Shown: positions 42,003-51,021 of the stretch, piece by piece
How the letters are laid out: every line of letters begins with the position of its first letter
Numbering within the stretch: the stretch's first letter is position 1
DNA from: Planosporangium spinosum
GTDB taxonomy: Bacteria; Actinomycetota; Actinomycetes; Mycobacteriales; Micromonosporaceae
DNA length: 64,000 nucleotides
Assembly (NCBI RefSeq): GCF_049999945.1
Contig: NZ_JBLYUB010000015.1
Coordinates: 123,759-187,758 of the forward strand
Direction: 5' to 3'
Program-made: the position numbers and the translations under genes
The notes under the pieces: model-generated
Seen by the model: only the letters and a program-made list of their open reading frames with translations
Databases searched by the model: none
Told to the model about the DNA's origin: nothing

Positions 42003-43627
42003 GCCGTCACCGCCTCGACGATCCGGCCGGCCTCCATGGTGACCACCCGGTCGGCGATCGCGAGCAGTGCTGGCCGGTGGGCGACCAGGACGACCGTACG
42101 GTCGCGGCTCAAGCGGCGGACCCCCTCCAGGACGGCGGCCTCACTCTCACCGTCGAGGTTGGCGGTCGGCTCGTCGAGCAGCACGACAGGCGCCGGTGAC
42201 AGGAAGGCACGGGCCAGCGCGACGCGTTGGCGCTGGCCGGCGGAGAGTCCGGCACCGCCCTCGCCGACGGTGACGTCAAGGAAACCGGCGGCCAGTGCCG
42301 CCTCGGCCGCCGAACGCACGGCGTCGGACGAGGCGTCGGGGGCGCCGAGCCGGATGTTGTCGGCGACCGTACCGGCGAACAGGTACGGCCGCTGCGACAT
42401 CCACACCACGTGCCGGCGCCATGCGTCCGGGTCGAGGGTCGCCAGGTCGGCGCCGCCGACTCCGACCCGGCCGGCGTCCGGGGTGACGAAGCCGAGCAGG
42501 ACCGACAGCAGGGTGGACTTGCCGCAGCCGCTCGGTCCGGTCAGTGCGAGCACCTCGCCGGGGGAGATGGTCAGGTCGACGCCGTCGAGGGCGGGGACGG
42601 CGCGGTCGGGGTAGCGCACCGACACGCCGGACAGCGAGATCGGGCCGGGTGGCACGTCGGTGCGGCTGCCGCGCGCCGGCGGCTCTTCCTCCAGTACCGC
42701 GAAGACCTGTTCGGCGGCGGCGAGCCCTTCCGTGCTGGCGTGGAAGTGGGTGCCGACCAGCCGCAGCGGCAGGTACGCCTCGGGCGCCAGGATCAGTACC
42801 AGCAGGGCGGTGCGCAGGTCGAGGGTGCCGTTGACCAGGCGCAGGCCCACGCCGACCGCGACCAGGGCGACCGAGATCGTCGCGACCAGCTCCAGGACCA
42901 GCGAGGACAGGAAGGCCAGCCGGAGGGTACGCATGGTGACCCGCCGGTGTTCGTCGCTGACCCGGCGGATCGTCTCGGCCTGGGCCTTGGCCCGGCCGAA
43001 CACCTTGAGCGTGGGCAGCCCGGCGACCACGTCGAGGAAGTGGTGGGCCAGCCGGGTCAGCATCCGGAAGCTGCGCCGGTTGCGGGCCTGCGTGGTCAGC
43101 CCGACGAGCGCGAGGAAGATCGGGATCAGCGGGAGCGTGAGCGCGATCGTCACGGTGGCGAGCAGGTCGGCCGGCAGGAGCCGGGCGAGCACGATCGCGG
43201 GTACCACCGCGGCGAGCACGAGCTGCGGCAGGTACCGGGAGAAGTACCCGTCGAGCGCGTCGACCCCCCGGGTGGCGAGCGTGGTCAGTTCTCCACCCTT
43301 CTGGCCGGTCAGCCAGCCGGGGCCGAGCTTCGTCACGTGCGCGAGCAGTCGCTGGCGGAGCTGGCTCTTGACCGCCGCGGCCGCCCGGTGGGCGGTCACC
43401 TCCTGCGCCCAGGCCAGCAGTGCCCGCACGGCGACGACCACGGCCAGGGCGGCGAGGATCGGGGTGATGCCGCCGTGGCCGTGGAAGGCGGTGCTGATGC
43501 CGTCGGCGAGCAGGGTCGCCTGCGCCACGATCAGCCCGGCGCCGGCCAGGCCGAGGGTGACGCAGGCGACCAGGTACCAGCGGGTCGCCCCGGCGTAGCG
43601 GATCAGCCGGGGGTCGAGCGGCTTCAC
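41999..43627 (-). CDS. cydD: Thiol reductant ABC exporter subunit CydD
   Basis: 542 residues, with N-terminal six-helix exporter domain (VACVTLGLAGAGLIVAQATLLADG onwards; KGGELTTLATRGVDALDGYFSRYLPQ is the typical CydD segment) and ATPase with Walker A GPSGCGKST, signature LSAGQRQRV and Walker B VVLLDEPTANLD. Partner of CydC. The GTG start overlaps the cydB stop (GTGA) and the stop overlaps the cydC start, so cydB-cydD-cydC are translationally coupled. Confidence 0.94.
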   Translation of the reverse strand: MKPLDPRLIRYAGATRWYLVACVTLGLAGAGLIVAQATLLADGISTAFHGHGGITPILAALAVVVAVRALLAWAQEVTAHRAAAAVKSQLRQRLLAHVTKLGPGWLTGQKGGELTTLATRGVDALDGYFSRYLPQLVLAAVVPAIVLARLLPADLLATVTIALTLPLIPIFLALVGLTTQARNRRSFRMLTRLAHHFLDVVAGLPTLKVFGRAKAQAETIRRVSDEHRRVTMRTLRLAFLSSLVLELVATISVALVAVGVGLRLVNGTLDLRTALLVLILAPEAYLPLRLVGTHFHASTEGLAAAEQVFAVLEEEPPARGSRTDVPPGPISLSGVSVRYPDRAVPALDGVDLTISPGEVLALTGPSGCGKSTLLSVLLGFVTPDAGRVGVGGADLATLDPDAWRRHVVWMSQRPYLFAGTVADNIRLGAPDASSDAVRSAAEAALAAGFLDVTVGEGGAGLSAGQRQRVALARAFLSPAPVVLLDEPTANLDGESEAAVLEGVRRLSRDRTVVLVAHRPALLAIADRVVTMEAGRIVEAVTA

Positions 43628-44679
43628 GGAGACGTCGCCCCCACGGAAGCCGCGTTGCGGGCCGGCGTCGGGGTCGCGGTCGCCGGCGGGATGTGCTGCA
43701 CCCCGATGCGCTTGCGGAACACCCAGTACGTCCAGCCCTGGTACACCAGCACGACCGGCGTGAAGGCGACCGCCACCCAGGTCATGATCTTCAGCGTGTA
43801 CGGGGTGGAGGCGGCGTTCGTGACCGTCAGGCTGTACGCCGGGTCGATCGTGGATGGCAGCACGTTTGGGAAGAGCGCGCCGAACAGGGTCGCCGTGGCG
43901 GCCGCGATCGTGACCGCGGTGGCCAGGAACGCCCAGCCCTCCCGGCCGGACCGGTTGGCCAGCAGCGCCGCGACCAGCGCGGCCGCCGCGATCAGCGCGG
44001 GGACGGCGGTCGTCGCGTCGCCCCGGGTGGCCTGGGTCCACAGCAGGAACCCGGCGGCCGGGACGACCGCGGCGGTACCGGCCCGGGCGGCGACCGCCCG
44101 CGCGTCGGCGCGGACCGGACCGGCCGTCTTCAGCGCGAGGAACACCGCCCCGTGGGTGGTGAACAGCAGCAGCGTGGTGGCGCCACCGACCAGGGCGTAC
44201 GGGTTGAGCAGATCCATGAACCCACCGACGTAGTGGTGATCGGCGTCGAGTGCGACCCCGCGCACGATGTTGCCGAATGCCACGCCCCACAGTATCGCCG
44301 GCAGCAGACTGCCGAACACGATCGCGGTGTCCCAGTTGCGCCGCCAGCGGTCGCTGTCGACCTTGCCCCGGTACTCGAACGCCACGCCGCGCACGATCAG
44401 CGCGACCAGGATCAGCAGCAACGGCAGGTAGAACCCGGAGAACAGGCTCGCGTACCACTCGGGGAAGGCGGCGAACGTCGCACCGCCCGCGACGATCAGC
44501 CAGACCTCGTTGCCGTCCCAGACCGGTCCGATCGTGTTGAGGATCACCCGCTTGCGGGCCTCGTCGCCCCGGCCGAGCACCGGCAGCAGGATGCCCACCC
44601 CGAAGTCGAACCCTTCGAGCAGGAAGTACCCGGTCCACAGCACCGCGATCAGCGTGAACCAGACGTCAACCAGCGTCAT
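43624..44679 (-). CDS. cydB: Cytochrome bd ubiquinol/menaquinol oxidase subunit II
   Basis: 351 residues with about eight membrane helices. The family-specific segments are ALLWTGYFLLEGFDFGVG-type N-terminus (VLWTGYFLLEGFDFGVGILLP), IGPVWDGNEVWLIVAGGATFAAFPEWYA, and FGNIVRG. CydB supports the bd-type terminal oxidase that reduces O2 with high affinity at low oxygen. It follows cydA after a 13-base gap and overlaps cydD. Confidence 0.95.
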   Translation of the reverse strand: MTLVDVWFTLIAVLWTGYFLLEGFDFGVGILLPVLGRGDEARKRVILNTIGPVWDGNEVWLIVAGGATFAAFPEWYASLFSGFYLPLLLILVALIVRGVAFEYRGKVDSDRWRRNWDTAIVFGSLLPAILWGVAFGNIVRGVALDADHHYVGGFMDLLNPYALVGGATTLLLFTTHGAVFLALKTAGPVRADARAVAARAGTAAVVPAAGFLLWTQATRGDATTAVPALIAAAALVAALLANRSGREGWAFLATAVTIAAATATLFGALFPNVLPSTIDPAYSLTVTNAASTPYTLKIMTWVAVAFTPVVLVYQGWTYWVFRKRIGVQHIPPATATPTPARNAASVGATSP

Positions 44680-44692
44680 GACTGCCTCTTCT

Positions 44693-46099
44693 CTAGTACG
44701 CGAAGGCCAGCGGCCGGTCGTCGGCGTCGGTGGACTCGTCGTCCGGCTCGTGCGCCGGTAGCTGCGGCGGCCCGGCCTTGGCGTAGCGCAGTATCAGGTA
44801 CAGCTCGACCACGGCCAGCCCGCCGTACAGGAGGGTGAAGACGGCCAGGGACGTGATGACGGTGCCGGCGCCGACCGACGGGGAGACGCTGTCGGCCGTC
44901 TTCAGGACCCCGAAGACCGTCCACGGCTGGCGGCCCATCTCGGTGAAGATCCAGCCGAACGAGTTGGCCAGCAGTGGCAGCGACACCGACCAGACGGCGG
45001 CCCGCCAGAACAGCGCGCCCTTCGGCAGCCGGCTCCGTCGGGTCAGCCACAGGCCGAGCACGCCGAGCAGGACCGAGACCATGCCCAGACCGATCATCAG
45101 CCGGAAGGACCAGTACGTGGCCGGCACGTACGGCGTGTAGTCGCCGGGGCCGAAGCGCTGCTCGTACTCGCGCTGGAGGTCGTTGATCCCCTCGACGGTG
45201 CCGTTCGGGTCGCCGGTGGCCAGGAACGACGCGGCGTTCGGCACGCGCAGCCCGAACGTCTCGGCGCTGCCGTCCAGCGGGCCGATCGAGAACAGCGAGA
45301 AGGAGGCGGCCGGCCGGGTCTGGTACAGCGCCTCGGCGGCGGCCATCTTCATCGGCTGCTGCTCGGTCATGATCTTGCCCTGGATGTCACCGCTGATCGC
45401 GACGGCAGCACCGGAGATCACGATGACCCACAGCGCCAGGCGCAGGCTGGGCCGGAAGACGGAGATCTCGTTGCCGCGCCTCAGGTGCCAGGCGCAGACG
45501 CACAGCATGACGACGGCCGAGGTGAGGAACGCCGCGGCGAGGGTGTGCGGGAACGTGACCAGGGTCGTGGAGTTGGTGAGCAGCGCCACGAAGTCGGTCA
45601 GCTCCGCCCGGTTGGTGTCCGGGTTGATCCGGTACCCGACCGGGTGCTGCATCCACGAGTTCGCCGCGAGGATGAAGTACGCCGACAGGATGGTGCCGAT
45701 CGAGGCGAGCCAGATGCTGGCGAGGTGCGCCTTCTTCGGCAGCCGGTCCCAGCCGAAGATCCACAGGCCGAGGAACGTGGACTCCAGGAAGAACGCCAGC
45801 AGTCCCTCGATCGCCAGCGGCGCGCCGAAGATGTCGCCGACGTACCGGGAGTAGGCGCTCCAGTTCATGCCGAACTGGAACTCCTGGACGATGCCGGTGA
45901 CGACGCCCATCGCAAAGTTGATCAGGAACAGCTTGCCCCAGAACTTGGTGGCCCGCAGGTAGTGCTCCTTGCCGGTGCGGACCCACGCTGTCTGGAGGAT
46001 CGCGACGAGTGCCGAGAGGCCGATCGTGATCGGTACGAACAAGAAGTGGTACACCGTGGTCACGGCGAACTGCCATCGTGCGATGTCCAGTGCGTGCAC
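44693..46099 (-). CDS. cydA: Cytochrome bd oxidase subunit I
   Basis: 468 residues with about nine membrane helices. The N-terminal ARWQFAVTTVYHFLFVPITIGLS carries the heme b595/d-side His, NFAMGVVTGIVQEFQFGMNW and EGLLAFFLESTFLGLWIFGWDRL are conserved core helices, and EMGRQPWTVFGVLKT is the quinol-site signature. The Q-loop is of the short type, as in Gram-positives. The start is GTG with AAAGGATC upstream. The 400-base region before it has an array of GGACGGCCGTCC palindromes and a TTGTGACGAAAG element close to the start that weakly recalls half of a Rex site. Confidence 0.96.
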   Translation of the reverse strand: MHALDIARWQFAVTTVYHFLFVPITIGLSALVAILQTAWVRTGKEHYLRATKFWGKLFLINFAMGVVTGIVQEFQFGMNWSAYSRYVGDIFGAPLAIEGLLAFFLESTFLGLWIFGWDRLPKKAHLASIWLASIGTILSAYFILAANSWMQHPVGYRINPDTNRAELTDFVALLTNSTTLVTFPHTLAAAFLTSAVVMLCVCAWHLRRGNEISVFRPSLRLALWVIVISGAAVAISGDIQGKIMTEQQPMKMAAAEALYQTRPAASFSLFSIGPLDGSAETFGLRVPNAASFLATGDPNGTVEGINDLQREYEQRFGPGDYTPYVPATYWSFRLMIGLGMVSVLLGVLGLWLTRRSRLPKGALFWRAAVWSVSLPLLANSFGWIFTEMGRQPWTVFGVLKTADSVSPSVGAGTVITSLAVFTLLYGGLAVVELYLILRYAKAGPPQLPAHEPDDESTDADDRPLAFAY

Positions 46100-46294
46100 G
46101 CTCGGATCCTTTCGTCACAAGCCTGCGAGCAGCATCCGATCAAGGGTGCTGGTGGATTCAGGGCCGAAAGTCCCGTCGGGGCTGCCGGGAGTCCTGATCA
46201 CTCTTATGTACCGCCGCTATATGTAGCCACGGTACCCTTCCCGGACCGGTGTGGGAGGGGAGGGTGTCGGTGGGTGTGACGGAGAGCGCCGACC

Positions 46295-46410
46295 AATGAG
46301 GACGGCCGTCCGGGGGCGGAGTGGGCAATGGGGACGGCCGTCCGGGGTGGCGCGGCCGATGGGGACGGCCGTCCAGGGGGCGACGACGCGGGCAATGGGG
46401 ACGGCTCACG
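46295..46410. repeat. Array of GGACGGCCGTCC palindromes between cydA and the cellulase
   Basis: Three perfect 12-bp palindromes GGACGGCCGTCC at 46300, 46332 and 46363, each preceded by a variant of AATGGG, and a fourth degenerate copy at 46399. Spacing is 32, 31 and 36 bases, about three helical turns. The array is 200-310 bases upstream of cydA and 100-215 upstream of the cellulase start, in otherwise non-coding DNA, so a regulator-binding array is plausible. Confidence 0.75.
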
Positions 46411-46460
46411 GTGGATCGACGCATGTCTTGGCAGTCGCGATGGCGTCGGTTACCGTGCTA

Positions 46461-46474
46461 TGGGAGCGCTTCCA
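46461..46474. promoter_or_regulatory. CebR-type operator upstream of the cellulase gene
   Basis: TGGGAGCGCTTCCA matches the actinobacterial CebR box (TGGGAGCGCTCCCA) in 13 of 14 positions. It is 38 bases before the GTG start of the GH6 cellulase. CebR represses cellulose genes until cellobiose or cellotriose is present. No cebR gene is in the window next to it. Confidence 0.75.
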
Positions 46475-46511
46475 TTGACGCTCTTAACTTGATTTCGAGG
46501 AAGGACGGCCC

Positions 46512-47915
46512 GTGTCTCTTCGCTCCGCACCAGGCCGCCGGCGATCGGTGGCCGTCGCCGCGGTGGCCGTGGCCGGCACGGTCGCCGCCGGTGTCTGGTT
46601 CGCCGTCGGCTCCGCGTCGGCCGGCACGCTCTCCGGCGGACTGTACCGCGACCCCAGCACCCAGGTCATGAAGTGGGTCGCTGCCAACCCCAACGACTCG
46701 CGCACGCCGGTCATCCGAGACAAGATCGCCAGCCAGCCGCAGGCGCACTGGCTGTCGTCGTTCAACCCCTCGACCGTCCAGTCCGAGGTGTCCACCTTCA
46801 TCGGCAACGCGAACGCGGCGAACCAGATCCCGGTGCTGTCGGTGTACGAGATTCCCAACCGTGACTGCGGCGGTGCGAGCGCGGGCGGAGCCCCGGACTT
46901 CACCCAGTACCAGTCCTGGGTGTCCAGTTTCGCCAGGGCGCTGGGCAGCCGGACGGTCGTCATCATCCTGGAGACCGACTCGATCGCCCTGCAGACGTGC
47001 CTGAGCGCCAGCGAGCTCGCCGCGCGTAACCAGGCCCTCACCAGCGCGACGCAGACCATCAAGGCGGCCAACGCCAACGCGAAGGTGTACCTCGACGGCG
47101 GGCACTCGACGTGGAACAGCGCGAGCGAGCAGGCCAACCGGCTGAAGGCGGCCGGTATCCAGTACGCCGACGGCTTCTACACCAACGTGTCGAACTTCAA
47201 CCCCACGTCGAGCGAGGCCGGCTACGGCCGGTCCATCATCTCCGCCCTCGCCGGGCTCGGCGTACCGGGCAAGCGCCAGATCATCGACACCAGCCGCAAC
47301 GGCGGTGCCAGCGGCGACTGGTGCGGCGACGACAACACCGACCGGCGCATCGGCCAGTACCCCACCACGGACACCGGCGACGCGAACATCGACGCGTACC
47401 TGTGGGTCAAGCCTCCGGGCGAGGCCGACGGCTGCAAGTACGCCGCCGGCTCGTTCCAGCCCGACCTCGCCTACAGCCTGGCCAGCAGCGCGCCGTACCC
47501 GCCGACCACCGCGCCGCCGACGACCACCCCGCCGACCACCGCGCCGCCGACCAGCAGGCCACCGACCACCCCGCCGACCACCGCGCCGCCGACCACCGCG
47601 CCGCCGACCACCCCGCCGGCGGGTGCCTGCACCGCCACGTATCAGACGGTCAGCTCGTGGCAGGGCGGGTTCCAGGGGCAGGTGACGGTGAAGGCCGGCA
47701 CCTCGGCCATCAACGGCTGGACGGTGACCTGGACGCTGGCCGGCGGCCAGTCCATCAGCCAGGTCTGGAACGGAACGCTGACCACCACCGGCTCCACCGC
47801 CTCGGTGAAGAACGTCTCCTGGAACGGGGCGCTGGCCGCCAACGCCTCGACCCAGTTCGGCTTCACCGCCAACGGCGCGGCGTCCACCCCGACGCTGACC
47901 TGTAGCAGCCCCTGA
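46512..47915 (+). CDS. Secreted GH6 cellulase with CBM2
   Basis: 467 residues. Signal peptide (RRRSVAVAAVAVAGTVAAGVWFAVGSASA), GH6 catalytic domain (about 40-330) with VYEIPNRDCGGASAGG carrying the catalytic acid, ILETDSIA, YLDGGHSTW, IIDTSRNGG and YLWVKPPGEADG with the second conserved Asp; then a Pro/Thr linker (PPTTAPPTT repeats, about 330-375) and a C-terminal CBM2 cellulose-binding domain (GACTATYQTVSSW to the final Cys, with VSWNGALAANASTQFGF). It cuts beta-1,4-glucan; endo or exo mode is not clear from sequence alone. GTG start with AGGAAGGAC upstream. Control by CebR is expected. Confidence 0.94.
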   Translation: MSLRSAPGRRRSVAVAAVAVAGTVAAGVWFAVGSASAGTLSGGLYRDPSTQVMKWVAANPNDSRTPVIRDKIASQPQAHWLSSFNPSTVQSEVSTFIGNANAANQIPVLSVYEIPNRDCGGASAGGAPDFTQYQSWVSSFARALGSRTVVIILETDSIALQTCLSASELAARNQALTSATQTIKAANANAKVYLDGGHSTWNSASEQANRLKAAGIQYADGFYTNVSNFNPTSSEAGYGRSIISALAGLGVPGKRQIIDTSRNGGASGDWCGDDNTDRRIGQYPTTDTGDANIDAYLWVKPPGEADGCKYAAGSFQPDLAYSLASSAPYPPTTAPPTTTPPTTAPPTSRPPTTPPTTAPPTTAPPTTPPAGACTATYQTVSSWQGGFQGQVTVKAGTSAINGWTVTWTLAGGQSISQVWNGTLTTTGSTASVKNVSWNGALAANASTQFGFTANGAASTPTLTCSSP

Positions 47916-47936
47916 CCGTCCCCCCGGACGGCATGC

Positions 47937-47971
47937 GGGGCGGCCCGGCACGGCGCGTGCCCGGCCGCCCC
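47937..47971 (+). terminator. Terminator of the cellulase gene
   Basis: Near-perfect 15-bp inverted repeat (GGGGCGGCCCGGCAC / GTGCCCGGCCGCCCC, one mismatch) with a 5-nt loop, 21 bases after the stop. Confidence 0.75.
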
Positions 47972-48040
47972 GTCGGCGGTGCGTGAGGGCGCCACGGTGC
48001 GCGGGATCCAGCCGCGCGCACCTCCGACGCGGAGCCCGCC

Positions 48041-50752
48041 TCAGGCGGCGGCCGGGGCGTACCCGTCGCGTGCCGTGAACATGCGTTCCACCTCGGTGGG
48101 ATCCAGCGGCTTGGCGAAGTGGAAGCCCTGGGCCATGCGGTACCCGAGCGTGTGCAGCCGGTCGGCCTGGGCGCCGGTCTCGACGCCCTCGGCGATCGCG
48201 CGCAGCCCCAGAGCCTGCGCGATCTCGATGATGGACGTGACGATCGCCTCCTGCTCGACGGTGCCGGTGACCCCGTCCACGAAGGACTTGTCCACCTTGA
48301 GCACGTCGACCGGGCAGGTGCGCAGCAGGCCGAGGGAGGAGTGGCCGGTACCGAAGTCGTCGAGGGCGATCGCGACGCCGAGCGCGTGGATGGCCGCGAC
48401 CGCTTCGACGGCGCGCCCGCCGCCGAAAACGGCCGTCTCGGTGATCTCGATGGTCAGCCGTCCCGGCTCCAGGCCGGTCTCGGTCAGGATCGCGGCGACG
48501 GTCTGCGGGAAGGCCGGCTCGAGCAGCTGGCGGGCGGAGACGTTGACGCTCATCTTCTCCGGCGCCTCGTCGCCGTACTGCCGGTGCCACTCCGCCGCCT
48601 GGCGGCAGGCGGTCCGCAGGATCCACTCGCCCAGCGGCACGATCAGGCCGGTGCGCTCGGCGACCGGGATGAACCGGACCGGCGAGACCATCCCGTCCCG
48701 CGAGTGCATCCAGCGGACGAGCGCCTCCACCCCGACCAGCTTGCCGGTGGGCAGGTCGACGACCGGTTGGTAGAGCAGGCGCAGCTCGTCGCGTTCCAGC
48801 GCGTGGCTCAGCTCGGCGGCGAGCTGGGCGTGCTCGACCGCGCGGGCGTCGAGGTCGGAGTCGTAGTTGACGTACCGGTTCTTGCCCAGCTCCTTGGCCG
48901 CGTACATGGCGATGTCGGCGCGGCGGAGCAGGTCGTCGGCGTCGCTGCCGGTGTCGTTGTCGGCCAGTCCGATGCTCGCCTGGATCAGCAGGTCGTGGGT
49001 GCCCGCGCTCACCGACTCGGTCAGCGCGGCGATGATCCGCTCGGCGATCGTGCCGCTCTCGCCGGGGCGCAGATCGGTGAGCAGGACCGCGAACTCGTCC
49101 CCGCCGAGCCGGGCGACCGTGTCGTCGGGGCGCATGCAGGCGCGCAGCCGGGCACTCACCGCGACCAGCAGCGCGTCACCCACCGCGTGGCCGAGCCGGT
49201 CGTTGATGGTCTTGAAGTCGTCCAGGTCGACCAGGGCCACCGCGACGGTACCGGGTTCGGCGGTCGCCACGGCGCGTTCGGTACGCGAGGCGAACAGCGC
49301 CCGGTTCGCCAGGCCGGTCAGCTCGTCGTGGGACGCCTGGTAGGCGAGCTGGTCCTGGTAGCGGCGGGTGTCGGAGATGTCGCGGGCGTTGCAGACGATG
49401 CCGTTCACGCTCGGGTCGTCCAGCAGGTTGGTGTAGGTGACCTCCATCCACCGCCACGCGCCGTCGGCGTGGAAGACCCGGGCCTGCGCGCGGACGCTCG
49501 CGCCCGGCTCACCGTGCAGGGCGCGTACCAGCGCATCGAGCGCCGGCAGGTCGTCGGGGTGTACCGAGTCGTTGGCCAGCCGGCCCGTCCACTCGGCCGG
49601 CTCGATGCCGAGGACCCGCCGGGCGCCGGGGCTCAGGTACGTGAAGCGCCCGCCGGTACCGATGATGGTGATGACGTCGTAGGAGTTCTGGACCAGCGAC
49701 CGGAACCGCTGCTCGTGCCGGCGCAGTTCGAGCATGCTCGCGTCGACGCGGGCCAGCAGTCGGGCGTTGTCGGCGAAGGCGAACAGTTGGCGGACCACCA
49801 CGAGGACGGTCAGCGTCACCGACCCGACGATCATCAGTTCGAGGTTGTCCGACGAGTGGCGCATCTCCAGCAGCAGCACCGCGTCGGTGCCGGCGACCGC
49901 CGCGTACGGCAACAGGTTGAACGTGCGCTTGCGGGGGCGCTCCTGCCGGCGGTCGGTGGTCGCCGCGCGCAGTTGCAGCCGCGCGGCGGTGACGATGCCG
50001 AGGTAGACCAGCGGCATCACCGGCATCAGGACGGACAGGTCCGGTCGCTCGGCCAGCAGCGTCCCGTGCGCGCCGAGCATCGCTCCGGCCACGACGGTGC
50101 CGCCCAGGGCCCAGCCCGATCGCCGGTCGATGCCGGTCGCCCCGGTCAGGCTCATCTTCAGCGCGGCCAGGACGGTCACGGTGGTCAGCACCACGACCGA
50201 CATGACGGCCGCGGTGTCGTCGGTGACGGGCCGCCGGCCGGTGCTGTGGTCGGTGATGAAGTACCACAGCATGAGCCCGGCCGCCACGGCCACGATCGCG
50301 ATGTCCAGGCTGACGGTGAGCCACTCGGTGCGGGAGCGGTGGCGGACCGGCAGTCGCAGCAGCGACCACAGCAGGGTGGTCAGCGCCAGTGCGCCCAGCC
50401 CGAGCGAGACCGGACCGAACTGCTGGCGCGGGGCGCCGGGGCCGGCCAGGGAGTCGTACGCGGCGGTGCACACCATGACCGACAGCAGGACGGCGGCGAC
50501 GGCGACCTGCTGCCAGAACCGCCGCGCGGGCAGGGACAGGCCGGGGGCGCGGGCGACCCGCCGGGCGGCGACGAACCCGGCGATCGGGCCGGCCGGTACC
50601 GGCAGCCAGCCGAGGATCGCCGGGCCGAACGGGTACGCCCAGCGCAGCGCGAACCACGCGACCGAGATGACGGCGACGGCGATGCTGATGGCGAGCAGGA
50701 TCGGCCGGCGTGACCCGGCCGGCCGGCGGTTCGCGTCGTCCCCACTGTCCAT
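48041..50752 (-). CDS. Membrane PAS-GGDEF-EAL c-di-GMP protein
   Basis: About 903 residues. Seven to nine membrane helices (about 15-325) form a sensor-like N-terminus, followed by PAS/PAC (VITIIGTGGRFTYLSPGARRVLG), GGDEF (DELTGLANRALF, VDLDDFKTINDRLGHAVGD, ARLGGDEFAVL) and EAL (YQPVVDLPTGKLVGVEALVRW, SVNVSARQL, ITETAV, ALDDFGTGHSSLG, KVDKSFV, AEGVET, AQGFHFAKP). Both active sites look intact, so it could make or degrade c-di-GMP. The ATG was chosen for the AGAGGG nine bases upstream; a GTG three codons earlier is possible. Similar to the RmdA-like proteins of Streptomyces in layout. Confidence 0.92.
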   Translation of the reverse strand: MDSGDDANRRPAGSRRPILLAISIAVAVISVAWFALRWAYPFGPAILGWLPVPAGPIAGFVAARRVARAPGLSLPARRFWQQVAVAAVLLSVMVCTAAYDSLAGPGAPRQQFGPVSLGLGALALTTLLWSLLRLPVRHRSRTEWLTVSLDIAIVAVAAGLMLWYFITDHSTGRRPVTDDTAAVMSVVVLTTVTVLAALKMSLTGATGIDRRSGWALGGTVVAGAMLGAHGTLLAERPDLSVLMPVMPLVYLGIVTAARLQLRAATTDRRQERPRKRTFNLLPYAAVAGTDAVLLLEMRHSSDNLELMIVGSVTLTVLVVVRQLFAFADNARLLARVDASMLELRRHEQRFRSLVQNSYDVITIIGTGGRFTYLSPGARRVLGIEPAEWTGRLANDSVHPDDLPALDALVRALHGEPGASVRAQARVFHADGAWRWMEVTYTNLLDDPSVNGIVCNARDISDTRRYQDQLAYQASHDELTGLANRALFASRTERAVATAEPGTVAVALVDLDDFKTINDRLGHAVGDALLVAVSARLRACMRPDDTVARLGGDEFAVLLTDLRPGESGTIAERIIAALTESVSAGTHDLLIQASIGLADNDTGSDADDLLRRADIAMYAAKELGKNRYVNYDSDLDARAVEHAQLAAELSHALERDELRLLYQPVVDLPTGKLVGVEALVRWMHSRDGMVSPVRFIPVAERTGLIVPLGEWILRTACRQAAEWHRQYGDEAPEKMSVNVSARQLLEPAFPQTVAAILTETGLEPGRLTIEITETAVFGGGRAVEAVAAIHALGVAIALDDFGTGHSSLGLLRTCPVDVLKVDKSFVDGVTGTVEQEAIVTSIIEIAQALGLRAIAEGVETGAQADRLHTLGYRMAQGFHFAKPLDPTEVERMFTARDGYAPAAA

Positions 50753-51021
50753 GTTCGGCACCCTCTGACCCTGACCCTCTCCCGCAGGTGCGGGACATGG
50801 TTCCGGTCGGCCGCCCGGGCCCTGATCTGAGGACTCTTGTTCCGCCAGATCGCGGTTGGCCGACGTGCCTCCCCGTATCGCTCCTGGTCACGGGCGGGGA
50901 AACGGGAGGGTGGGGTGGGGCCCGCGGCGCCTGGTGGGCCGCCGGTCGCCTCACCGACAGTAGCTGCTCCGGCGATTACGGTCCGTGACCAACATGGCGG
51001 TGGCGAACCGGCCGGTGCGGC

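Noticed and set aside
46108..46120. Rex operator upstream of cydA
   Set aside because: Only one half (TTGTGA) is present; the second half TCACAA at the right distance is missing, so I did not list it as a site.
48119..50713. 864-codon plus-strand ORF opposite the GGDEF-EAL gene
   Set aside because: No domain can be seen, and the minus-strand gene has all GGDEF and EAL motifs. The long frame is a product of third-position GC.
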